This document shows, piece after piece, positions 58,001-64,000 of a DNA stretch of 64,000 bases (position 1 is its first letter; every line of letters starts with the position of its first letter). The notes under the pieces were generated by a model. It did not search any database. It was given only the letters and a program-made list of their open reading frames with translations, and was not told the origin of the DNA. Location of the stretch: contig QNQO01005799.1 of NCBI GenBank assembly GCA_003290165.1, positions 1 through 64,000 of the forward strand, written 5' to 3'. Origin of the DNA: Berberis thunbergii (taxonomy: Eukaryota > Streptophyta > Magnoliopsida > Ranunculales > Berberidaceae). The position numbers were made by a program, and so were the translations under genes.

Positions 58001-61000
58001 AGTATCAAGTTAATGAAAATTATGCTTCATGAGTATGACTTGACTATTTGAGCAGTTGAGCTTGACTTTATGATGCATTTGTAAATTTGAATGAATGAAT
58101 TTGAATGTATTATTGATATGTTTGAATTTGATGAGTTACAAAAAATATATATTAAAAAATTAAGTTTGACCGTGTCGCCGAGTCCTATTTTTTTGAAAAT
58201 TGCCGAGTCGCCATGTCGTGTCCGTGTCCGAGTCCGTGTCCGTGTCCAAGTCCGTATCCGTGTCCGAGTCCGTGCATCCTTGCTTAGGCCTTAGCCCATG
58301 CAAACATCATTGAATCCTACTGGACCGAGGCTTTCCAAACAGCTACAAATCTAAATAATTGTCTCCCAATTAACAATGATATTTCCATCCAATAACCACC
58401 AACCTAATTTATCAAAAAAAAAATTAATCCACCAAATTCCCAACCAAGAATACCTTAACAATTCACCATCACTACCTCCACTCTTACCTACAACATTGAC
58501 CAATTACATGTACTCTGAACCAATGATTGTGATTTAATTTTTAAGAAATATTTCGGTAGAAAAGGTAAAAATTTCTGGATACATGAAATATATATAATGA
58601 AGCCTAAATATCAATAAATGAAACAAACATGAAATCAACATATAATTAGAAAATCAGGGGTGGTTTCAGCTGCCCCCCCTCAACTTTTAAAATATTTTTA
58701 GTATATATATTTTAGTCTTAAAAAATCGATTATATAATGTAGAATACAATAAGTTAATTGTTTATGAAAATATTTAAACATGTCTTTGTTGGTGTAGTGG
58801 TTGGAGGTTTATCACTTTTAGTAAAAGACCTGAGTTCAATACTCTTCAAATGCATTTTTTATTTTATTTTATTTTCAATGCAATTTTATTAGTAATTGCA
58901 AACATTAAAAAATGTTTAGTTTAATAAAAATTTATTAACATTAAATAAATGAATTGTTTTTCACAAGCGATATTAAATCCCTAACAAAAAAATATTTAAA
59001 ATTAATATCTAAAATAATAACGATAGAATTCAATGAAAATATATACCATTAGCCAACTCGTATAAAATTTGAGCCTCATATAAACTATTTTTTCTTTGAA
59101 ATTGTATTATGATCATATTAGATTCGCAAATTTCAAATTTTTTTTAGCTTCACCTAGAACTTATCCTAATTATTTTGTGATTCTCAATTCTAGACAACTA
59201 GGCTTTATAGCCACTTTTTTGTCAGGTTTTAAGTTTTTTACATTTCTATCCCTTCTATAGATAATGTTTGTGATTGTATTTTAAAGAGAATGGGTAAATG
59301 TGTAAAAATGCTCTGGCCTGGTTAAAAAATGGCTTTAAAGTCTGGCTGCCTAAACAAACTCTTTTTTGATATTAGTTATATATTTTAATTATTATGCTTG
59401 TTTGCTTTTTGCTAAGGTTATCAATAATGACCTTATTTTGGCTTAAAATTGACTACACTTGGATCCAATTTGGTATATGCATTGTATTTTTTATAGTTGA
59501 ATTTTTTTTATTAGTTACTAGCTTCGGTAAAAAAAAATTGACTTTACCATTGATAACTGCTATTATCAACTAATAAGTATTTTCCATTTCGCCCCCCCTC
59601 GACTAAAATCCTAGGTCGGCCCCTGGCTACAACATTTGTACCTTAAGGGCTTATAAAATGAGCAAACGATTGAACAATACCGTAGTGAAAAAAGAACAAT
59701 CTAGAATACCCCAAGCAGTCCCCCACAAACAGATATGGGTTTTTACATCGTAGATAATCGGAACACATATACATCAAAGAAATACCACAAGATCAACAAG
59801 GAACTTATATGATGAAGTGGAACTACCTCTGCTTGTTCTTCTATTACCAAATCTCCCAAATGATTGCATATGAGAGACCACAACACCCAACTCCTCCATC
59901 TAGAAAAGGCTCAACAACCACATTGTTGCATTTCACCCATCACTGACATTGGGAAATACCCAAAGCACGACACAAGCAAGGGGATTGTGAATCTAAATGT
60001 ATCTAGCGAAGACATCAATACAACCAAAGTGAAAGTAATCATGAGTTCTAAGGATCTTGACATGAACACCACCCAATTCCAACTCTGGACCCCTATTAGC
60101 CAAGCTTCACAAGTGGTGATCAGATTACTAGTGAAATACTATTAAAGACCCTGTTGCCTTTCAGGCTAGATCAGCGACAGGTTATAGATGCACGTATGGG
60201 GAGCTTAAGAATGGTAAAAAAGCATCTCCTACTGCTAGTATTTTATGTAAAGGACACCTAGAGCCACTTGTAGGCACTAGACATCAAGTGTATACCATAC
60301 ATTTAGCAAGGGACACCTCCGTTTTTTACTCATCCATATCCATGTTTCCTAGTCTATGTTATTGCATTGTACTTTTTGAACCACATCACATCAACTTCCT
60401 GATCCATTAATATACTCTTCCGCTATGCAAGATGGCCTTAAACCCAGGACCGGGTACATGTAGAACCCAACTGTGGGTCCTAAACACTATCGCCAGTGAT
60501 ACACGCTTATAAAAAATATAAACCTAAAAACAAAATCACTGCAGTGCTACACAGTATGCACTAATAAACCTAGTTTTGTGCACTAACACTGCAGCGATCC
60601 AACCATAAAGACCAACATCTATCAATAACATTTTCTATAACAAACAAACTCCAACTGCTCAGTTAGCTAAATCAGCCAAACAAAAATACAGAATCAGATA
60701 GCATGAAGTTCCAAATTGGAAAAATTAACTTAAAAATAAAAAGGACAAGATCATATTTGACATACCTCTATAGCCTTGCTTGGTGCGACGCGGATCACAT
60801 TGACAAAATTACCTCTAAACAGGCCCTTCCATCCATCAGTTTTCATGATGCTCTGAAACACTTCAGTAGAAGAATTTCCACTGCTACCAACCATCAAATG
60901 AGTCCTTATAGTCTCCAAGGGAGCAACCGCTGTTCGGGAGACTGCACCTGCAATAGCTCCACTGACCAACCTCCTAAGGGAAGGATTCCCAATCTTCACC

Positions 61001-61326
61001 TTAAACTTAAGCCCACCCCTCTTCTTCTTAATCACCCCTTCATCCACCACCTCCTCTTCCTGAGGAATCTCAACAATCTTAAAACCAGATTGTGGTGAAG
61101 TCACGTACTTCACATATAAGTCTGTCCATGGAACTTTGAACCCATTATCAACAGAATTGGGAGTATTAGGAGAAACCCCAACTCCCATCCCCACCTGCCC
61201 TATGCTTGCAAACATCCCACCAGGATGAAAAGCATCCTTTTCAGACATCAATGGGAATCCCATTCCCCCAGTAGACAAAAACACATTGTTCTTATCTTCA
61301 ATAGTTTCGAAACTTCTTCTACCCAT
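49043..61326 (-). CDS. BT1: BT1-type adenine nucleotide carrier (398 aa, three exons)
   Basis: Exons on minus: 61326-60766, 49782-49621 and 49516-49043, all phase 0 with GT-AG borders, total 398 codons plus stop. The first ~115 residues are a plastid/mitochondrial-targeting type extension. Then come three mitochondrial-carrier repeats with the P-x-[DE]-x-x-[KR] signatures PLETIR (136-141), PLELVK (230-235) and PLEVAR (324-329). FRGNFVNVIRVAPSKAIE|LFAYDTV and RGLTPSLIGVVPYAATNYF are typical of Brittle-1 family proteins, which move adenine nucleotides across plastid and mitochondrial inner membranes (6 membrane helices). Length matches the family (about 390-430 aa). Intron 1 is about 11 kb and carries an RTE retroposon, SINE-like sequences and a complete hAT element. 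Intron 2 is 104 bp. No coding lesion found, so the gene is probably functional if the long intron is spliced. Confidence 0.93.
49893..49911. repeat. T homopolymer in BT1 intron 1
   Basis: About 19 T residues within the intron, i.e. an A run on the BT1 coding strand. A similar shorter run (9 T) at 50049-50057 adjoins the RTE tail. Confidence 0.8.
50064..51325 (-). pseudogene. RTE-clade LINE, 5'-truncated, RT C-terminal part
   Basis: Minus strand. An uninterrupted 384-codon frame (51237-50083) reads MPGRSTTEVIFLLRQTIEKY, HMVFIDLEKAYDRVPRE and ALSPYLFALVMDELTRHLQ. It continues with the RT catalytic box MLFADDIVLIDE (FADD), LESKGFRISRSKTEYLVC, LRYLGSIIQ and ends ..RTKIYVPDPKNIGNG. This is the RT domain and C-terminal part of plant RTE elements. 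Upstream, MSHTMKFWQRVIE, a stop (TGA near 51281), then TVSENQFGF extend the match to about 51325, where it is truncated; the endonuclease is missing. The 3' tail has the GATGATAATGACGATG-type repeat usual for RTE ends. One nonsense change is seen, so it is fairly young but dead. Confidence 0.9.
51775..51890 (+). mobile_element. tRNA-like SINE head
   Basis: Box A TAGCGTAGCTGG (51789-51800) and box B-like GGCTTCGAACCC (51834-51845) are spaced as in tRNA-derived SINEs. The body then passes into TTTTGTGTTTTTGC. The 3' end and target duplication were not resolved; an A/G-rich run precedes it. Confidence 0.45.
54304..54316. repeat. G homopolymer (13 G)
   Basis: CACGCGC followed by 13 G. Could be a true mononucleotide run or an assembly/sequencing artefact. 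It lies 137 bp left of the hAT element. Confidence 0.85.
54853..57880 (+). CDS. hAT transposase, BED finger + DUF659 + hATC (about 732 aa)
   Basis: Exon 1 54853-54880 (MASSSTPGP), exon 2 55625-57179, exon 3 57265-57880. GT-AG borders join in frame; an alternative acceptor 3 bp downstream (55628) is equally possible. Residues about 15-70 form a BED-type zinc finger (WKCNYCQKDYTG...RLKHHL...C). About 195-350 is the DUF659/RNase H-like core with TIVCDGWTDSQ (Asp near 232) and VITDNAPVCRAAG. The C-terminal dimerisation domain has DPDVWWVAHG, SSSYCERNWSTYNNIHS and NKLTPKRAEDLVYVH. It ends in an acidic tail. The catalytic residues expected in hAT (D, D, E) have candidates at these motifs. Length (about 730) is normal for plant hATs of this type. 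No stop, frameshift or lost splice site seen. It would catalyse cut-and-paste transposition. Confidence 0.93.
55266..55440. repeat. Minisatellite, ~38 bp unit, in transposase intron 1
   Basis: Imperfect tandem copies of TTAGTATTCATCTGAATCTC, each followed by AACTCTGAA or similar, at about 55273, 55310, 55347 and 55377. Intron 1 also has T runs of 10-20 bases at 54908, 55000, 55060, 55447 and 55501. Confidence 0.7.
58291..58650 (-). other. BT1 intron 1 between hAT and next repeat
   Basis: Low-complexity AT/C-rich intron sequence; nothing recognised. Confidence 0.5.
58656..59626. mobile_element. Possible TIR element with CAGGGG termini
   Basis: Left CAGGGGTGGTTTCAGCTGCC and right GGTCGGCCCCTG make an imperfect inverted repeat: the outer CAGGGG pairs exactly and each end carries a C-run CCCCCCCTC(A/G)AC. 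The interior is AT-rich without coding. Flanking 8-mers differ, so no target duplication supports the borders. A SINE-like insert lies inside. Confidence 0.4.
58781..58875 (+). mobile_element. tRNA-like SINE head
   Basis: TTGGTGTAGTGGTTGG (box A type, 58789-58804) followed by GAGTTCAATACTC (box B type, 58832-58844) and a TTTTATTTTATTTT tail. Spacing fits a tRNA-derived SINE; target duplication not resolved. Confidence 0.5.
59627..60760 (-). other. BT1 intron 1, 5' part
   Basis: No gene recognised. An open frame at 59864-60145 (plus) lacks any family motif and is treated as chance. Confidence 0.5.
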
Positions 61327-61560
61327 AGAAAATCAAACAAGCAAATGAATGGGGTTTCTGTTAGGTTTTGAAGATACCCAGAATCTTTTTTCTCAAGCAA
61401 ATCCAAAGGAAGAGGATCAGACAACAAAAGGGGTTGGATTTGAAATGAATGGGTAGTCAAAAAATTGATTTTTTTAAAGATATATTGGTATTAAAAAAAT
61501 AAAAATTAAATGAACAAAACTGCAAATATAGTGGATTGGTGAAATGGGTAGTATGTGAAG
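61327..61560. promoter_or_regulatory. Short shared 5' region between BT1 and a possible divergent exon
   Basis: Only 234 bp separate the BT1 start codon (minus, 61326) from an ATG on plus at 61561. The interval is AT-rich from 61455 on and would have to hold both 5' leaders and a bidirectional promoter. No TATA box was assigned. Confidence 0.35.
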
Positions 61561-61624
61561 ATGGCGAGATCTTTCTCCACCCCTTCACCTTCTAGTAGTC
61601 TTACAAGGAAGAAGCGGGTGAAAG
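61561..61624 (+). CDS. Possible first exon of a divergent gene
   Basis: ATG GCG AGA start gives MARSFSTPSPSSSLTRKKRV, a Ser-rich then basic N-terminus, ending at a strong donor (AAAG|GTGAGT) at 61625. It resembles the first exon of a host gene (possibly organelle- or nucleus-targeted), but I recognise no family. No second exon was found before repeat DNA begins at about 62030. The gene may be broken or its next exon may lie beyond the window. Confidence 0.35.
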
Positions 61625-62030
61625 GTGAGTTTGTCTTCAATTGCTATGTGGAATGTGATACTGTTCCGTTGTTCTTCTGGGTACCCTTTTTGTTTAGAAA
61701 ACAAATGCAGTGAATTCTGCCGCAAGATTATTAGTTGTATTAGTTGCCTTTGTTGATATACAGCGAGAATCTTTTTCTCTTACATGATATGGCAAGAATC
61801 TTCACTATGGCAGAATTTACTAGCAATGCCAGCAACAACAGTTGTTGGGTTTTTGGAAAAAAAAAATAAAAAATTTCGTTGTAGAATTATCCACTGTTGA
61901 GGGAAACGCTAAATCCACCATGTGCTACTCGAGCTGTCGGGTGACTGATGTTTCAATGACTGGTCTACTGATTGGTCAACTTTCACTTGACTTCCCCTAT
62001 ATAATTGACCATCCCTTGGATAGGCAGTAG

Positions 62031-62650
62031 GGGGTGTCACGGGCTGGCAATTTGGCCCGAGCCGGCAAACCCGACCCAAAGCCGCCCGTTATAAATGGCT
62101 TTTGGTTGAGCTTCATAGGATTTGGGTCATTATGGGCGAGCCTGGTAAGTTAAAGGGTCAGTTTCGAGTTAGGCCTGTCTAATCCGTTTTGACTCGTATG
62201 ATTATGTGAGCAATAATATTGGTAAGAATATATTATATATCTCATTCCTTTTGTAAATTAAAAAATGATTTGAACTTGATAATATTATAAATATATTTAA
62301 GAAATAATTAATTTGAAACTTCACTTAATTAAATACTTTTCAAAATATTTTGGAATTTATGAATTCATAATATGTATTAAATTAAATATTTCTTTATTTG
62401 ATATTTTCCTTGAAGCAATTAGAAGTAAAATTCCTTGGTAATATCATTTACTCAAATAAAATAAAATTTTGTTTTACATTAATGGGTCATGGCGGGCCAG
62501 GCTGGGCTAGCCCGTTTATAAGGGTTAGAGTTTTGTGAAAAGGCCCGATAGCTAAACAGGTTGGTTTCGGGTTTGACTTAACATGGCCACTAACCCACAT
62601 TATCTAGCCCAAAAACCAACCCATCCCTATCCATTGTCAACCCTAGGTAC
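62031..62650. mobile_element. Probable MITE-type repeat
   Basis: Starts GGGGGTGTCACGGGCTGGCA with many GGCCCGA/CGGGTT-type motifs near both edges (62050-62200 and 62490-62640) and an AT-rich centre. The style is that of hAT MITEs with AAACCCGACCC-rich ends. Exact termini and target duplication were not found. Confidence 0.4.
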
Positions 62651-62679
62651 GACTCAACTAGGGCTGGCAAACCTTTAGC

Positions 62680-64000
62680 CACAGCACAAAAACTGTCGCT
62701 AGATTAATCGTTGCTATTTGAATCAACAACGGTAAACTATCTCGTCGCTAATTAGCCACGGCAAAAAACCATGGCTAACTCAAAAAATTCCGTCGCTAAA
62801 ACTGCTGAAAATTTCAACGAAAACTGTTACTAATTGTAAGATAGCGACGGTTTTTTGTCGTCGCTATTTAGCGACAATTTTTTGTCGTGGCTAAATAGCG
62901 ACGGTTTTTTGCCCTCGCTATTTAGTGACCGTTTTTGTACTGTGGCTATTTAGTGACGGTTTTTGCTAAATAGTGTCGTCGCTATTTAGTGACCGTTTAT
63001 TTGTTGTCGCTACTTTGCGAGGGTTTTTTGCGGTCGCTAAGGCAATATAGCGATGGTTTTTTGCCTTGGCAATTTAGCGACGATTTTTTGTCGTTGCTAA
63101 ATTACAAATCTAATTGACAACACAGCCATGGTATTTGCCGTAGCTATTTAGGGACAACTTTGTTGCAAATCATATTGACAAATGAATTTTATAAATTATA
63201 ATTCATTTTTTATAATGAAATTAGTTATTAATGATTGTCTATTTTGAAAATTAATATCAAATACCAGAACTAAACTTAATTGATCAAAATTATAACAAAA
63301 ATTACACAGTCTCTAGAATATCATACAAAAATAAAAAAAATTTACAAAGAATTCATACAAAAATGACAAAAAAAAAAATTGATCTATAGAATATCGGAGA
63401 TCATAGATCTCTGCGATTCGAGATTTCAGATCTCAGATCTCAGGTCTCCGAGATTAGAGATCTCAGATCTCCGAGATCAGAGATCTCAAATTTTTGAAAT
63501 CACAATTCTTCGATCTCAGATCTCTGAGAGAGAGGCGGCGGAGGAAGAGAGGGGAGAGAGAGGCAGCCGGGATCGGTATCGACGAAGCGGTAGACTTCTC
63601 ATCTGTGGGTTTATTCTCTGGAGGTTGAGAGAAATTTTTTGTTTAAGTTGGTTTGTAGAAAAAACTGAAATTTATATAGAAAAATGTAATTGAAGGGGAT
63701 TGATTGTGTTAGTTTCACGCGGATCGATGACGTGGTTTAGTTTAGTGCATTGGATTGAGCTAAAATTTTGAGTGTTATTAACGGTTGAGATGAGGTTTCA
63801 CGTGGATGAGTGATATATATTTTTTTAAACTATTAGTGACGGTTGGTTGCCGTAGCTAATATAAAAAATCAAAAACCAATTAGCCACGACAAATTGTTGT
63901 AGCTAATCTCTTTAGTGTTTATTTTTTTTAAACCATTTAGTGACGGCATAATGTTGTCGCTAATATAAAAAATAAAAACCAATTAGCCACGGCAAATTGC
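62680..64000. mobile_element. CACTA-like non-autonomous element, open at window edge
   Basis: From about 62680 to 63160 short subterminal motifs alternate in both orientations: TAGCGACGGTTTTTTG, GTCGTCGCTATTTAGCGAC, AGCCACGGCAAAAA and TTTGCCGTAGCTATTTAG. The same motif set returns at 63828-64000 (AGTGACGGTTGGTTGCCG, CAATTAGCCACG). Such arrays are typical of CACTA (En/Spm) subterminal regions. Between them lie AT-rich DNA and a GATCTCAGATCT-type palindromic tract (63390-63530). The left terminus (CACAGCACAAAAACTG) is only weakly CACTA-like and the right terminus lies outside the window. Confidence 0.55.
63395..63530. repeat. Palindrome-rich tract of AGATCTCAGATCTCCGAGAT-type units
   Basis: At least ten overlapping copies of AGATCTC/GAGATCT, TCTCCGAGAT and TCTCTGAGA give a self-complementary tract. 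It explains the Ile/Ser/Asp-repeating open frame at 63379-63693, which I do not treat as a gene. Confidence 0.8.

Larger units (their letters stand above)
54454..58282 (+). mobile_element. Complete hAT transposon (3.8 kb) in BT1 intron 1
   Basis: The left end is CAAGGATGCACCGACTC. The right end, read on minus, is CAAGGATGCACGGACTC (one mismatch in 17). A perfect 8 bp target duplication CTTAGGCC flanks it (54446-54453 and 58283-58290). Subterminal regions are full of short GGACACGG/CGGTCC motifs on the left (54500-54640) and CCGTGTCC motifs on the right (58165-58275), as expected for transposase binding. The interior carries one three-exon transposase gene without stops. Orientation is opposite to BT1. 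Inside the transposase gene, intron 1 holds long T runs and a short tandem repeat. Confidence 0.93.

Noticed and set aside
58091..58294. Val-Arg repeat protein
   Set aside because: Translation of the CCGTGTCC subterminal repeats of the hAT element.
59864..60145. 93-codon plus-strand open frame
   Set aside because: No family motif and antisense within the BT1 intron; not supported.
1..64000. CRISPR arrays, operons, riboswitches or ribosome-binding sites
   Set aside because: The window is plant nuclear DNA with spliced genes; the short-period repeats seen are satellites and transposon parts.

Overview
This is nuclear DNA from a flowering plant, most likely a eudicot. It has spliced genes with GT-AG introns, plant transposon families (Ty3/gypsy, Ty1/copia, LINE, RTE, SINE, hAT and CACTA-like elements), a terpene synthase relic, and AT-rich intergenic DNA. 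I cannot name the species. Two host genes look intact. One is a five-exon Alba-domain gene on the plus strand (36405-45318, 129 aa). The other is a three-exon BT1-type adenine-nucleotide carrier gene on the minus strand (61326-49043, 398 aa). They point at each other, and both carry very long introns (7.6 kb and 11 kb) loaded with transposons.

Layout. 1-850: the 5' part of a decayed LINE (DUF4283-type ORF1, minus strand). 850-5326: a tandem satellite of about 179-180 bp monomers with a truncated LINE tail nested in it. 5375-9408: a terpene synthase pseudogene (minus) whose third recognisable coding exon is split by a 2.4 kb solo LTR with a perfect 5 bp target duplication. 9491-11468: a second probable solo LTR. 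12124-12294: a GrpE-like relic. 14543-20588: an LTR retrotransposon with a decayed gag on the minus strand and a long antisense coding region on the plus strand, and no recognisable pol. 20712-23023: a pectinesterase exon split by another solo LTR (20760-22985). 23448-31215: a heavily deleted Athila/Tat-like gypsy element whose right side ends in an inverted LTR joined through a primer-binding-site remnant.

31395-33625: a large inverted-repeat element hosting a copia fragment, which in turn hosts a tRNA-derived SINE with a 15 bp target duplication. Next come an unrecognised coding-like scrap (33632-33792) and a PP2C relic (34536-34788). 36405-45318: the Alba gene, with two non-autonomous hAT elements in intron 2, each with a perfect 8 bp target duplication. 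45540-47871: a short duplicated repeat, a GT microsatellite and a LINE ORF2 relic. 49043-61326: BT1, whose first intron holds an RTE retroposon, SINE-like sequences and a complete 3.8 kb hAT transposon with an uninterrupted 732-residue transposase. 61561: a possible first exon of a divergent gene sharing the BT1 promoter. 62030-64000: MITE-like and CACTA-like repeat DNA running off the window.

The protein-coding host content beyond the two genes is relics. The most unusual objects are the apparently intact hAT element, the gag-plus-antisense-ORF retrotransposon, the inverted LTR/PBS junction and the 180 bp satellite. All homology calls were made by eye from translated motifs; no database search was run.
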